A DNA stretch of 64,000 nucleotides from Bog-473 sp963828825 (GCA_963828825.1 CAWHGF010000002.1:744001-808000); one strand, 5' to 3'; counted from the stretch's first letter, positions 1-9,356 are shown. Notes: generated from the sequence alone by a model not told the origin. Numbers and translations are program-made.

Positions 1-508
1 AACCTCTTCCCGCGATGAGATTGGCCTTGTAATGCGGATAATTATTGATCAGAACGTTGACCTCATGGGCGATCGGGGGAACGACTACGACGATGAAAGC
101 GACGACCACGAGGACAAACCCGAGAGTCACTATGGCGACCGCCCCTCCACGAGGAACAGACCTGGACACAAGGAATTCGATGATCGGGTTCAGTCCGATG
201 GCGATGAACAGAGCTACGCCCACGATGACCAAGACGCTCGTGACGTCCGACAGGCCACGGAAGATCAGGTAGGCGACGCCGACGCCCAGTGCCCCCGTCA
301 AACCGATGAAGAATGGATTTCGCCGGTCGAGAGGCCGTCCGGGCGTTCCGAGAGATTCGTCGGTCTCCGTCAACTCGCGCTCGACCGCAGGTGGGAGAAT
401 GAGGACGTCCGGCTCCCGCATGTCGGGATCGGTCGAAGCGACACGCCCACTCGAGCGGTCATCGGGGATGCCCCCGCCAAGTAGGCCTGCTGCTTCCGCT
501 GTGCTCAT
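1..508 (-). CDS. AI-2E family transporter, N-terminal part (cut by window edge)
   Basis: Reading leftward from an ATG at 508, an open frame continues off the window. The roughly 169 visible residues have a polar N-terminal tail of about 60 residues, then hydrophobic segments (starting FFIGLTGALGVG, then VLVIVGVALFIAIGLNPII, then VTLGFVLVVVAFIVVVVPPI). The phrase GLNPIIEFLVSR followed by a P-R-G-G-A-V-A segment is typical of the AI-2E transporter (YdiK/PerM/TqsA-like) family of polytopic exporters or permeases. It lies 13 bases downstream of the DUF1206 gene on the same strand, so the two are probably co-transcribed. The substrate cannot be told from sequence; the C-terminal half is outside the window. 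Confidence 0.82.
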   Translation of the reverse strand, partial: MSTAEAAGLLGGGIPDDRSSGRVASTDPDMREPDVLILPPAVERELTETDESLGTPGRPLDRRNPFFIGLTGALGVGVAYLIFRGLSDVTSVLVIVGVALFIAIGLNPIIEFLVSRSVPRGGAVAIVTLGFVLVVVAFIVVVVPPIAHEVNVLINNYPHYKANLIAGRG

Positions 509-521
509 GAGGATTCGATCT

Positions 522-1349
522 CTAAAGGCGCCGGAGGCGGGCATCGAAGAACGAAAAAACGCCAAAGGCGAGGAGTCCGAGGGCAATGACACCTATGGCC
601 ACCGCTCCGAACGGGTGGTGGACCAGTGCTCGCAACGCCTGGTCGACGCTTCTGGCTTGAGCTGGATTCGACGTCACCCCTGCCGCGACGAGATAGACCC
701 CGAATAGGGCGATGAGGGAGCCTCGGGCCAAATCTCCAAAGCCACCCAGAATCGTGATCGCCCTTTGCCACGGTCGCGATACGCGCTCCAAGGCCAGGTT
801 CTTGTCGTAACGGTGAAAGAGGCCCCATGCCGCCAGTACCACGCCCGCTGCCACAAGGGCCGCGCCGGCCGCCTCGATCGCCACGGTCCCACCGGACCAG
901 CCCATGATCTTCGCCACCCAGGGCTCTGGATTGCTCGAAACACCGCCACTTGTGGAATGACCGGCAACAAGCTCCGCCGCCCGGACATAGAGGACCGCAT
1001 AGATGATCCCGACAGCGAGCGACAAAACGCGTCTCATGGCGCCGTTCGCACCGGTGACGACATCGAAGAACCGCCACATTGCGTAGCAGCCGAGACCGAC
1101 CGCGAGAACGACGAGGAGCAACTTCCCTCCGGTGCGGGCCTCCAGCTCCTGAAGAGCACCGGTACTGCTCGTCTGGGTGGGTGCACTCCCGTGCCGGGCG
1201 ATGTCGAACGCGAGGTAGGCGAGGAGGAGGTAGATGACACCCCTCGACGCGATTCCGATCCCTGCGACCGTGCGCACCCAACCACGCGCATCGTACTTGG
1301 CGACGAACCGCTCTGACCGTGTATCGGCTGTGACGAGGGAAGACGTCAT
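522..1349 (-). CDS. DUF1206 family membrane protein
   Basis: A 275-residue polytopic membrane protein. The pattern of repeated paired helices starting with ARGWVRTVAGIGIASRGVIY, and recurring R-G and DLARG turns, matches DUF1206 proteins, which carry three copies of a two-helix repeat. I chose the ATG at 1349 (MTSSLVTADT) over an upstream in-frame ATG at 1463 because the extra 38 residues look like untranslated sequence. Function of the family is unknown. It is followed after 13 bases by the AI-2E transporter on the same strand. Confidence 0.85.
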   Translation of the reverse strand: MTSSLVTADTRSERFVAKYDARGWVRTVAGIGIASRGVIYLLLAYLAFDIARHGSAPTQTSSTGALQELEARTGGKLLLVVLAVGLGCYAMWRFFDVVTGANGAMRRVLSLAVGIIYAVLYVRAAELVAGHSTSGGVSSNPEPWVAKIMGWSGGTVAIEAAGAALVAAGVVLAAWGLFHRYDKNLALERVSRPWQRAITILGGFGDLARGSLIALFGVYLVAAGVTSNPAQARSVDQALRALVHHPFGAVAIGVIALGLLAFGVFSFFDARLRRL

Positions 1350-1598
1350 GGGCGGAAAAGCATGATCAGCGCTGCGCGGAAGGGGTATCGAGCCGCCGGT
1401 GAAATCTTCGACAGCTCTAACTGAGTGGCGGACGTTCCGCCAATTGCCTCGCTCGTGTGGCAACTCAAACTGCCCCCGTTCTCGAAACTACAAATAGGTC
1501 TTCCCATTGGGACTGCGATGAAACCGTCTGCACTACTTTCCGCACCGGACCCGTATCTCTGACCCGCGAGGTTCGCGGCCTCGACTTCGGGGGACGCG

Positions 1599-1625
1599 AA
1601 ACGGCCCCCCGGAGGGGACCGTTTT
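1599..1625 (-). terminator. Rho-independent-like hairpin
   Basis: The sequence AAACGG-C-CCCC ... GGGG-A-CCGTTT forms a stem of six plus four base pairs with one mismatch and a short loop, bordered by T residues on both strands. It lies 24 bases downstream of the stop of the small membrane protein at 1650, so it most likely ends that minus-strand transcript. It could also act in the other direction. Confidence 0.5.
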
Positions 1626-1649
1626 CACGACTCCATTTTCACAAAGGCT

Positions 1650-1814
1650 CTACCACCGATAGAAGCGGTGGCTGCCAGCGCCTTCACCCCGACCAATGGC
1701 GACTCCGACGAGCCACAGAACGAGAAATACAGCAGCGGCTATCCACAAAAGATGAACCGCAAATCCAGCACCAAAAAGGATCAAGACGAGCAACAACGCA
1801 AGAATCAATACCAC
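1650..1814 (-). CDS. Very small hydrophobic membrane protein (54 aa)
   Basis: A 54-codon frame starting with GTG at 1814, preceded by a GGGAGG Shine-Dalgarno sequence seven bases upstream. The product is almost wholly hydrophobic: an ILALLLVLILFGAGFAVHLL segment, a LWIAAAVFLVLWLVGVAIG segment, then a short polar tail. This LILFGAGFA...LW-ILVVWL pattern is shared by small hydrophobic proteins annotated in Streptomyces and other actinobacteria. Two membrane helices are likely. The function is unknown. A terminator-like hairpin follows it and a DUF6458 protein gene precedes it on the same strand. Confidence 0.66.
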   Translation of the reverse strand: MVLILALLLVLILFGAGFAVHLLWIAAAVFLVLWLVGVAIGRGEGAGSHRFYRW

Positions 1815-1853
1815 CGAACAACCTCCCTATTTATGTGTCCCGAAATCTCTCTG

Positions 1854-2105
1854 TTAGTACGTCGAATCGACCCGACGAACAACGTTCCCCTGGCCGTCGT
1901 CCACGACGGTCCGCCTCCTCCGAGTGTTCGCCGCCACCATGACGATGATTGAAACGACGGCTCCCACAACACCGACAACCATCAAGATCCAGCCCACTTT
2001 GTTCACATTGAAACCGTGTTGATAGGGCTCCGTCACCGCCCAATCAAGAACCGCCCCTACGGCAAAAACAATGATGCTTACAACAAGTCCGCCAGCCCCA
2101 ATCAT
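1854..2105 (-). CDS. DUF6458 family small membrane protein
   Basis: An 83-residue protein with two predicted membrane helices (about residues 4-24 and 37-58), a central loop with Y-QHGFNVNKVGWIL, and a basic tail beginning RRRR. This layout fits DUF6458 actinobacterial proteins. The ATG at 2105 is preceded by AAAGGGGG at good spacing; a longer frame reaching 2342 has no protein-like sequence. The next gene downstream is the 54-residue membrane protein, about 40 bases away. Confidence 0.72.
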   Translation of the reverse strand: MIGAGGLVVSIIVFAVGAVLDWAVTEPYQHGFNVNKVGWILMVVGVVGAVVSIIVMVAANTRRRRTVVDDGQGNVVRRVDSTY

Positions 2106-2339
2106 GGAGCCCCCTTTCTTTGCTGCAATGGCTGTACCCATGGCGACAGAAACCAAAACGTCCACTCGACAGACCGCGATCGGGCGAGAAGGATGGTGGG
2201 TGCGTGAATGTGGATCGTTGAAGTGATCGCCAGGCTGGGACGAAAAAGCAATCCGAGCGACGCGAACTGGCCCCGACCGAAACCGGGGCCAGTTCTGTGC
2301 ACCGTGGGGGATGGACCTATCGCCTGGCCGCTCCTTTAC

Positions 2340-2678
2340 CAAACGAGTGCTTCAACGTCGGCCTTGAGCTCTCGAGAACGCGGCGGCCACCGCCACCGGC
2401 CTCTTCGCCATCATCTTGATGTTCGGTCCGATCTCTGGTGGGCACGGCGCCGGCCGCCGTCGGGACGTTTATCGGAGCGGCGTACTTCTTCAGCTCCAGC
2501 AGCGTTCGCCAACCCAGCGATCCCCGTGGGCCGCATGTTCTCCGACACCTTCGCAGGCCTCGCGCCGTCTTCGGTCCCGAACTTCATCTCGGCCCAGATC
2601 GTGGGCGGCGTCTTGGCCTTCGGGCTTATCAAGGGGCTCTACCCGGGCCTACCCGATACCACCGAGGAGTTGCCGTGA
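2340..2678 (+). pseudogene. Aquaporin/MIP family relic
   Basis: Pieces of an MIP channel lie in different frames. From about 2350, NVGLEL and then LENAAATATGLFAIILMFGP + ISGGH are recognisable but separated by a one-base frameshift near 2372. The central part of the channel, including the first NPA half-helix, is missing. GTFIGAAYFFSSSS follows in another frame, then FANPAIPVGRMFSDTFAGLA, which carries the second NPA motif, then the last helix ending at 2678. Intact members are about 230-250 residues, so this copy has an internal deletion plus at least two frameshifts. MIP channels next to arsC occur in arsenic resistance operons, where they pass arsenite; this one cannot make a working channel. 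The final stop overlaps the arsC start. Confidence 0.72.
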
Positions 2679-3088
2679 GCGATCTCCCGACCGTCCTCTT
2701 CTTGTGCACGCACAATGCCGGGCGGAGCCTGGCTGCCCGCGTGCTGCTCGATCACTACGCCCAGGGCCGCATCGACGTGCGATCCGCCGGCTCGGAGCCA
2801 GCGACCGAGCTCAACCCGTCCGTCGTCGCGCTGCTGGTGGAGCAGGGCCTCGACCCTGGCAAGGAGTTCCCCAAGCCGCTGACCGACGAAGTGGCCGGGC
2901 AGGCCGACGTGATCGTCACGATGGGCTGCGGCGACACATGCCCTGTGTATCCGGGCAAGCGCTACGTGGACTGGGAACTCGATGATCCAGCGGGGCAGCC
3001 AATCGAAGTCGTGCGACCCATTGTCGAGGAGATCGACCGCCGGACGAGGGACCTGATGAGAGAGCTCCTGGGCGACGCGGCAGATTAA
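2675..3088 (+). CDS. arsC: Arsenate reductase, low-molecular-weight phosphatase type
   Basis: A 137-residue protein starting at GTG 2675. It has the phosphatase P-loop FLCTHNAGRS (Cys11 to Arg17, C-X5-R) and the second redox region MGCGDTCPVYPGKRYVDW with two cysteines, then DWELDDP. These features identify thioredoxin/mycoredoxin-coupled arsenate reductases, which reduce As(V) to As(III). The start was chosen because homology begins here; a longer in-frame opening upstream is aquaporin remnant in the wrong frame. No ArsR regulator or ArsB/Acr3 efflux pump is visible nearby, so the operon is incomplete. Confidence 0.88.
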   Translation: MSDLPTVLFLCTHNAGRSLAARVLLDHYAQGRIDVRSAGSEPATELNPSVVALLVEQGLDPGKEFPKPLTDEVAGQADVIVTMGCGDTCPVYPGKRYVDWELDDPAGQPIEVVRPIVEEIDRRTRDLMRELLGDAAD

Positions 3089-3238
3089 GGCCGATAGTGG
3101 ACCCTGACCCACAGGTGGTCATCCCGCTCCATTGATCTCATCGTTTTACGACGCGCCTGCGCGTGAGCCGGACCGTTGCCAGATTGGAGGGTGTATCTCC
3201 CCAGCGAGAGCTTCCAGGGGAACCCTGGTCGGGCGTGG

Positions 3239-4446
3239 TCAGGCGTCCCGGGTCATCATCCGCCATGCCCCGATGGCGGTCCAGAACACGATCCAGCCGA
3301 CGATCACCAATGACGATGCCAAGGTGGACTCGGGGATCAGGGGGTTCGCCCCAGGTCCGCCGCCCCCCCGCCCCCGCTGAACGGGGTCGGGAGACCTCCG
3401 GGCTCGATGTGGGCCATGGCCACGCCCACTATCCCCCGCTGGACGTTGAGCAGGTGCGAGATGATGTGGCGGCTGAAGAGCGGCGTCAGGATCAGCTCCA
3501 GCACGAGGAGGAGGATCACCGGCACCGTCCGCTGACCCATCAGGGAGGCCAACCCGAGGCCGACGATGAACCCGATGGACGCCTCGAGCGCGATCCACAG
3601 CCCCACGTCGATCATCAACGTGGTCGAGGGAACCAAGAAGTTCGAGTGGTAGTCCGCGTAGTCCTGGTTGGCCACCGCGACAGCGAACGCCCGAATCTGG
3701 GCCGGTGACTCGGCGGCGGGGACGGTGAACGTCCCCCCACCCTTGGTCTGGATGACCGTCCCCGGCGGCGGCCCGACCGATTGGCCGCCACAGGTCACGT
3801 TCGGCGGCGGCCCGTTCAGCCCGGCGCCCCCGTGGAAGTTGAAGTCGCAGATGACCTCGTCGGCGTGCGCCGCCGCCCAGCTGTCGAGGGCCGGTTGTGA
3901 CAGGCCCACAGGGACGTTGACCCCGTCGTAGTTCAGCTGTGTCGGCGCGGCGAACACGCACACCGCGCAGACGATTGTGTAGCCCACCGCCACCATGGCG
4001 ATGACGATGGCCAGCCCGGCCGGGATCCGCGCGAAGTACAGGGCAAGCCGGGAACGGCCCGTGATGACGAGGTGACGGAACATCCCTTCGGTGAGGTCGA
4101 CCGACCCTGCCGTGGAGCCCACGACCGCCGCCACGACGAACCCAAAGACGTATATGAAGCCGGCCACCAGCGTAGTGAAGATGCTGTAACCGCCGGCAGG
4201 CCCGTAGGACTTGGGTGCGACGGCGTGGGAGACGAGACGCACGCCGAGGAAGACGACCGGAATGCCGATGTTCACCGCGATCAGAGCGATCATCAGTCCA
4301 CGCCGCCGGCGCAGCTCCATGAAGCGCGTGGTGACCATGCCCCATGTCGGGATCCACGAGCCGCGGTGGTCGCTCCGCGCGTCCGCCGAAACGATCTGAG
4401 GAGCCGGGCCCGGTGTCGGTGCGCCGATATCGGAGATCGTCGTCAT
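3239..4446 (-). pseudogene. ABC-2 type transporter permease, frameshifted near C-terminus
   Basis: Starts at ATG 4446, overlapping the ATPase stop as ATGA. The frame gives a membrane protein with helices near residues 45-65, 90-115, 140-165, a large extracellular loop, then three helices. At a run of seven G on the coding strand (about 3361-3375) the frame shifts: the first frame stops at 3337, while the next frame supplies ANPLIPESTLASSLVIVGW followed by FWTAIGAWRMMTRDA up to the stop at 3239, a normal last helix for this family. Adding one G restores a single protein of about 402 residues. Either a homopolymer assembly error or a real break of the last helix. Confidence 0.72.
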
Positions 4447-5404
4447 TCCGAGGCCCCCAATCGGCTCGTGACGGAGAGGAACCACTGCTCGAGCGACGCC
4501 TGCACGTGCTGGAGCCGGTACACCGAGATCCCGCCCTCCACCAGGAGTCGGTTGATCTCCGCGATGGCGTCGCGCTCGGTGCCCTCGGGCAGTGAGATGG
4601 CCAGGCCGTCCGGATTGATCTGCACATGCGTGCCGAACGCGGTGCCGCTGAGTAGGCCGCCGGCCCGGTCGGGGTCGGCGCACTCGACTTGGACCTCGAA
4701 GGAGGACCCGGCCAGCAGCTGGGAGATCGGACCCTGGCGGATCACTTTGCCATGGTCCACGATCGCAACGGCATCGCAGGTACGCTCGACCTCGTCGAGC
4801 AGGTGGAGGACAGCACCACGGTGCGGCCCTCGGCCACAAGCGATATCAGCATGTCGCGCATGTCGAGCATCCCTCCCGGGTCCAGGCCGTTCATCGGCTC
4901 GTCGAGGATCAGCAGCTGGGGATCACCGAGAAGACACGCTGCGACGCCCAGACGTTGGCGCATGCCCATGGAGTACTTCGACACCTTGTCATTGGCGCGA
5001 TGCAGGATCCCTACGCGCTCGAGCGCCGGCTCGATGCGGCCCTTGGCCGCCGGCTCGCGGGCCGCAGCCAGGATCTGCAGGTTCTGGCGGCCCGTCAGGT
5101 GGCCGTGGAAACGCGGCTCGTCGACTATGGCGCCGACGCGGGCCAGGGCCAGGTCGCGATGCCGCGGCACCTGGTGCCCGAGGAGCGACATGGTGCCCGA
5201 ATCCGCGTGGGTGAGTCCCAGCAGCACCCGGATCAGCGTCGTCTTGCCGGCGCCGTTGGGTCCGAGGTAGCCGAAGGCACAGCCGCGGGGAACGAGGAGC
5301 TCCACGTCGTTCACGGCGATGTTGTCGCCGAACCGTTTCGTCAGCCCGTGGGTCTCGACAGCCCACTTGTCGGTCTCACGCGGTGGAGCCAGAAGGTCAG
5401 TCAT
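4443..5404 (-). pseudogene. ABC transporter ATP-binding protein, frameshifted after the D-loop
   Basis: From ATG 5404 the frame encodes an ABC ATPase with Walker A GPNGAGKTT, the signature-like region SMGMRQRLGVAA, and Walker B LLILDEPMNGLDP. After RTVVLSS the expected SHLLDEVERTCDAVAIVDHG appears only if one base is added near 4803; as read, the frame ends at 4742 and the rest (VDHGKVIRQGPISQLLAGSS onward) continues in the neighbouring frame to 4443. Repaired length would be about 320 residues. Its stop overlaps the permease start (ATGA), so the two form one exporter. The H-loop histidine sits exactly at the break, so the transporter is inactive if the indel is real. Confidence 0.75.
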
Positions 5405-5440
5405 ATCTCGACATGGTGTTCTCAAGTCCCCCTACGAGCG

Positions 5441-8008
5441 CTACTCCATCGGGCGAGCCGCGATAGCCGACGGCTCGCGTCCGGCCAGCACCCAGCCGAT
5501 GAGCACGGCGACGACGGGCATGGCGATCAAGATGATGAACAGGTTGTTCCACGGGATGTGATCGATGATGTCGGACAACCCCCCTTCGAGCGAGTTGGAA
5601 CGGAACCAGCCGACCAGACCGACGTAGGCCGCCAATGTTCCGAGCAACGCGCCCAGGAACGCGAGCCCACCGGCGGTCACCGCCGTTAAGGCGCGCCGGG
5701 TGCGGGAACTGGCGCCCGCCGCCGTTAGGGTGCGCAGCTCGCTGGCCGTCTCGCTGCGGATGAGGCCGACGCTCATAGCGAGGACGCCCAGGGCGAGTGC
5801 GATGCCGAAGACGGTGGCCCAGTTCACGATCTCGGCCGACGTCGGCTCGTCGTTCTTCGACTCGACGCTCAGGCTGTTGCTGGCCGCCAGCGAGTTGGCA
5901 CTCGTGAGCTGGGCTTTGGTGATCGGGTCGCTGGTCAGGATCATCCAGCCGCCGAGGCTGTTCTGGTCTGCGATGTGCAGCCGCTGCAGTGCGCTCTCGG
6001 TGATCACCGTGTTCGGGGCCGACGTGCCAATGGGCAGCTGGCTCTCCTCCTGGATGGCCGGATGCGCGATGCACGAGCCCGGCGAACACCCATTCTCGTT
6101 GTTCCCACCGGCGCCCAGGCCTTCGAAGCCGTTGCCGCCCTTGCCGCCTCCCCCGTAAGTGAGTTGTACGCCCGAGCCGGCCAGGCCGGGCCGCGAGCTC
6201 AGCACGTCGACGTTGGCTGGGATCGACGACGGGTTGATGCCGTAGGCTCGCAGCAGCGCCGGCGTCCCTACGTAGATCGGCCCATTCCATTGCCGCCCGC
6301 TTGCGCTCGGGTTCTGTAGCCCGGCCTGCGGGTTGTCGAGTTCGACGAGGTGCGTGGCGCCCACGGCGGAGGCGATGGCATGCACGGCCGCCTCCTGCGA
6401 CTGCACGCTCGGCGGCGCCGGCGCGGCCTCTGGACCGCTCTCTCCTGGGCTAAAGAGCTGAGTCCCGGCCGGCGGCGGGCTGTACACGTTCATCGCATTC
6501 GCCGCCATGTTCGGCCCGACGTAGTCGAAGACGTTGGCGTAACGGGCGACGGCAACGGCACAGACGATGACCGCGATCATGATGCCGAGACTGATGGCCG
6601 AGAGGGCCGAGCCGGAACGCGCCCGATAGCGCGCCATGTCGCGTAGCGGGAGGCGGATGGCGATGGGTGCCCTGGCTCCCACTCGGGCCAGTAGGGCCAG
6701 GAAGAAGGGCGAGACGAGGATGATCCCCGCGATCAGTGCGATGAGCCCTGGGACAAGCCACACCACGCCCCCGCCGTTCCCCGAGGCGCCGGAGACGGAG
6801 AACATGATGAACCCGATGACGAGCGCGACCACACCGGGCACCAGCGAACGGTGGATCTGGCGGGGCGGCGCGGGCCGCCCGGCCAGGGCGTTGACCACCG
6901 GCACCCGGGTGATAGCGCGGGCCGGGTAGCCGGCGGCGAAGAAGGTCGCGATGATGGCGAGCACCAGGGCCGGAATGATCACGTTCCACGGCAGGGCGAA
7001 CGTCGGAATGACGTGGTGTGCGCTCTGCTCGTTGTGCGGCCGGTACACCAGCCAGAGCACCAGGCCCAGCGTGAAGCCGACGATGGCCCCCACGACTCCG
7101 ACGATGACGCCGTTGGCTTCCAAGACGAGGCGAACGTTGCGATCCGTCGCCCCCATCGACTCGAGCATGCCGAGAGAGCGCATGCGACGCTGGGCCAGAA
7201 CGGTGAAGCCGCCGATCGACACTAGGGCGATCAGGAGCATGCCCACGGTCGCCAGCGCCAGGATGATGGTGGAAGGGTTGATGATGTTGTCGCTGTTCGA
7301 GCCGGGCGTCGTCACATAGGACGGAAGGTTCTTGCTCGCCGAAGGCGATGCGTCGAACAGCACGCTTACCTGCGTCGGCTGCGTCAGCTGGCCTGGCGGC
7401 ACTAGCGCGAACTCGTCGAGGAGGCTCTGGGGGTTCTGCACGATGCCGACAACGGTCTTACCGCCTGGCGGCCACGTGTCACCGACCTGCACGTTGAGCT
7501 CAGAAGCCAAGCTTGGCGTGAGGGCGATCTGGTTCGGCCCGGTGGGATACTGCCCCGACAACAGCTGCAGCATTGGCCCGCCATAGGGACCGTGTGGATC
7601 CTGGGAGCGCAGCTGGTAAGTCTGCGTCGAGCCGGGGACGGTGAACGTCTCGTTCCCGATGATCTGCACGGTGCCGAATTCGTGCTTCAGCAAGGCGACC
7701 TGTGCGTCCACGTAGGCAGGGGTGGTCGATGACGACTTGCTCGTGGGAGTCAAGTTGAAGGTCGCCATGTCCCGCGCGGTGCCGAAGCCGGCGTTTGCCG
7801 GCGGGGGCGTGTTGGTGGCGACGGCCGCACCGACGACAACGGCGGCCACCGCGACGATGATAAGGAGCAAGATGAGCAGCTGTTGCCGCCACTCGCGTCG
7901 AAACAGGCGCCAAGCCCAACGGACCATGGCCCGCCGGGCCGGGACGCCACCGGTGGTCGACTCGGGGGCCGACCGGGTGGCCGGTCGTTCGATGACGCCG
8001 ACGCTCAC
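5441..8008 (-). CDS. FtsX-like ABC transporter permease (855 aa)
   Basis: Starts at GTG 8008, which overlaps the ATPase stop as GTGA. One helix at about residues 42-66 is followed by a large extracytoplasmic region (about 70-250), three helices of a first FtsX domain (about 255-395, with RMRSLGMLESMGAT typical of the first cytoplasmic loop), a central pair of helices, a second extracytoplasmic region with Gly-rich GGGGKGGNG, and a C-terminal FtsX domain ending in a helix. This is the usual ten-helix MacB/FtsX arrangement of lipoprotein or peptide exporters. It belongs to the PadR-ATPase-permease operon to its right. Confidence 0.88.
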   Translation of the reverse strand: MSVGVIERPATRSAPESTTGGVPARRAMVRWAWRLFRREWRQQLLILLLIIVAVAAVVVGAAVATNTPPPANAGFGTARDMATFNLTPTSKSSSTTPAYVDAQVALLKHEFGTVQIIGNETFTVPGSTQTYQLRSQDPHGPYGGPMLQLLSGQYPTGPNQIALTPSLASELNVQVGDTWPPGGKTVVGIVQNPQSLLDEFALVPPGQLTQPTQVSVLFDASPSASKNLPSYVTTPGSNSDNIINPSTIILALATVGMLLIALVSIGGFTVLAQRRMRSLGMLESMGATDRNVRLVLEANGVIVGVVGAIVGFTLGLVLWLVYRPHNEQSAHHVIPTFALPWNVIIPALVLAIIATFFAAGYPARAITRVPVVNALAGRPAPPRQIHRSLVPGVVALVIGFIMFSVSGASGNGGGVVWLVPGLIALIAGIILVSPFFLALLARVGARAPIAIRLPLRDMARYRARSGSALSAISLGIMIAVIVCAVAVARYANVFDYVGPNMAANAMNVYSPPPAGTQLFSPGESGPEAAPAPPSVQSQEAAVHAIASAVGATHLVELDNPQAGLQNPSASGRQWNGPIYVGTPALLRAYGINPSSIPANVDVLSSRPGLAGSGVQLTYGGGGKGGNGFEGLGAGGNNENGCSPGSCIAHPAIQEESQLPIGTSAPNTVITESALQRLHIADQNSLGGWMILTSDPITKAQLTSANSLAASNSLSVESKNDEPTSAEIVNWATVFGIALALGVLAMSVGLIRSETASELRTLTAAGASSRTRRALTAVTAGGLAFLGALLGTLAAYVGLVGWFRSNSLEGGLSDIIDHIPWNNLFIILIAMPVVAVLIGWVLAGREPSAIAARPME

Positions 8009-8727
8009 GAGTTCGGGAGATCGGCCAGGAACGTTTCGGGGCTCTCGACCGGAAGCGTCTGGTCGACGATGCGGCCGTCGCGGAGGAAAACGACGCGATC
8101 GGCCCACGAGGCGAGCTGGGCGTCATGGGTCACAACCACGGCGGCCATACCGCGGTGACAGGCCGCCAGGATCAGGCGCATGACAGCCTCCGCGTTGGTG
8201 GAGTCGAGGGCGCCGGAGGGCTCATCGGCCAAGAGCAGCTTTCGTCCCCCGACTACGGCCCGGGCAATGGCGGCGCGCTGACGCTCACCACCGGAGAGTT
8301 GGTCGGGGTAGTGCGATGCCCTGTCCGTCAGCCCGAAGTCCTCGAGTGCTTCGAGCGCGGCAGCCTGCGCCTTACGGGCCGAAACGCCGTCCAATTCGAG
8401 CGGGAGGGACACGTTTTCCACGGCGCTGAGTCCGGCCAGCAAGTTGTAGTCCTGAAAGACATAGCCGACGGACCGGCGACGCAGCCGCGCCTTGCCGTTT
8501 CGCGACAGCGAGGACAAGGCGCGACCGTCGACATAGACCTCACCGCTTGAGGGGTCCTCCAGGCTCCCGGCGATGGTCAACAGCGTGCTCTTGCCCGAGC
8601 CACTGGCGCCCATGACGGCGACCAGCGACCCACCATCGACGGAGAGGTCGACGCGGTCGAGCGTGTGCACTTCTGAGTCGCCGTCGCCGTATACCTTGGA
8701 GATGCCGCGGAGTTCGAGGTAGCTCAT
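8005..8727 (-). CDS. ABC transporter ATP-binding protein (LolD/MacB type)
   Basis: A 240-residue ATPase with Walker A GASGSGKST, the Q-loop in YVFQDYNLLAGL, the signature LSGGERQRAAIARAVVG, Walker B KLLLADEPSGALD, and the H-loop VVVTHDAQLA. LolD/MacB-type ATPases pair with FtsX-like permeases, which fits its neighbour. The ATG at 8727 overlaps the PadR stop (ATGA) and its own stop overlaps the permease start (GTGA), so the three genes are translationally coupled. Confidence 0.92.
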   Translation of the reverse strand: MSYLELRGISKVYGDGDSEVHTLDRVDLSVDGGSLVAVMGASGSGKSTLLTIAGSLEDPSSGEVYVDGRALSSLSRNGKARLRRRSVGYVFQDYNLLAGLSAVENVSLPLELDGVSARKAQAAALEALEDFGLTDRASHYPDQLSGGERQRAAIARAVVGGRKLLLADEPSGALDSTNAEAVMRLILAACHRGMAAVVVTHDAQLASWADRVVFLRDGRIVDQTLPVESPETFLADLPNS

Positions 8728-9311
8728 TTCGGGGCACCAACCTTGCGCCGGGCCTTCGGGAGGGGGAACGACTGCGGAGCTGGCGCGTCCACGCCCGCAG
8801 CTGCTCGCTTCAAACGGCCTTCGGCCGAGTCCAGCCACCTGATCAGCGAGTCGAGCCGGAACAGCTCGGCGTCGACGACGAGAGCGAAGTTGAGATCGAG
8901 ACGCGACTCGTCCTCCTTCAGGCGCGTCCACTGCTGCATCAGCTCGACGAGGTAGCGCCGGTGCACTTGCACCACCTGGTGGACGTCGACGCCGGGAAGC
9001 CCGACTGCGACCAGGACCTTGATGACGAGTTCGTCACGAGGCGGCGAGGAGAAGTCGGGTGGAGTGCGCAACCACTCGGCGAGCTCGGCCTCCCCATCCT
9101 CGGTGATGTGGAAACCCTTCTGGGGACCGTCGTCGGCGGCGTCGTCAGACTCGACCAGCCCGTCCCTCTCGAGGCGTTGCAGCGTTGTGTACACCTGCCC
9201 GACGTTGAGTGGCCACACCTCGCCCGTGCGAGCCTCGAATTCTTGGCGCAGTTGGAGGCCGTACTTGGGACCTTCGCTGAGCAGGGCTAACAGCGCGTGG
9301 CGGACACTCAC
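8724..9311 (-). CDS. PadR family transcriptional regulator
   Basis: A 195-residue protein starting at GTG 9311. The first 85 residues form the PadR winged helix (HALLALLSEGPKYGLQLRQE, then NVGQVYTTLQRLERDGLV), followed by the alpha-helical C-terminal dimerisation domain. It heads the operon with the ABC ATPase and FtsX-like permease and probably represses it, as PadR proteins often do for exporters. A dyad at 9338-9350, 27 bases upstream of the start, is the likely operator. Confidence 0.92.
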   Translation of the reverse strand: MSVRHALLALLSEGPKYGLQLRQEFEARTGEVWPLNVGQVYTTLQRLERDGLVESDDAADDGPQKGFHITEDGEAELAEWLRTPPDFSSPPRDELVIKVLVAVGLPGVDVHQVVQVHRRYLVELMQQWTRLKEDESRLDLNFALVVDAELFRLDSLIRWLDSAEGRLKRAAAGVDAPAPQSFPLPKARRKVGAPK

Positions 9312-9330
9312 CAGGACCTCGACTTCGTTA

Positions 9331-9356
9331 GCATACTCAGTATCTTACTGGATACC
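9331..9356 (-). promoter_or_regulatory. Probable PadR operator
   Basis: CAGTA-TCT-TACTG at 9338-9350 is a perfect five-base dyad around a three-base centre. It extends imperfectly on both sides as GCATACT and GGATAC. PadR proteins bind similar ATAC/GTAT-type dyads. Its position just upstream of the padR start fits autorepression of the three-gene operon. The assignment is inferred. Confidence 0.55.

Noticed and set aside
1457..1942. 161-codon plus-strand frame in the region of the two small membrane proteins
   Set aside because: It crosses a terminator-like hairpin and runs antisense to two membrane proteins with ribosome binding sites; its composition is not protein-like.
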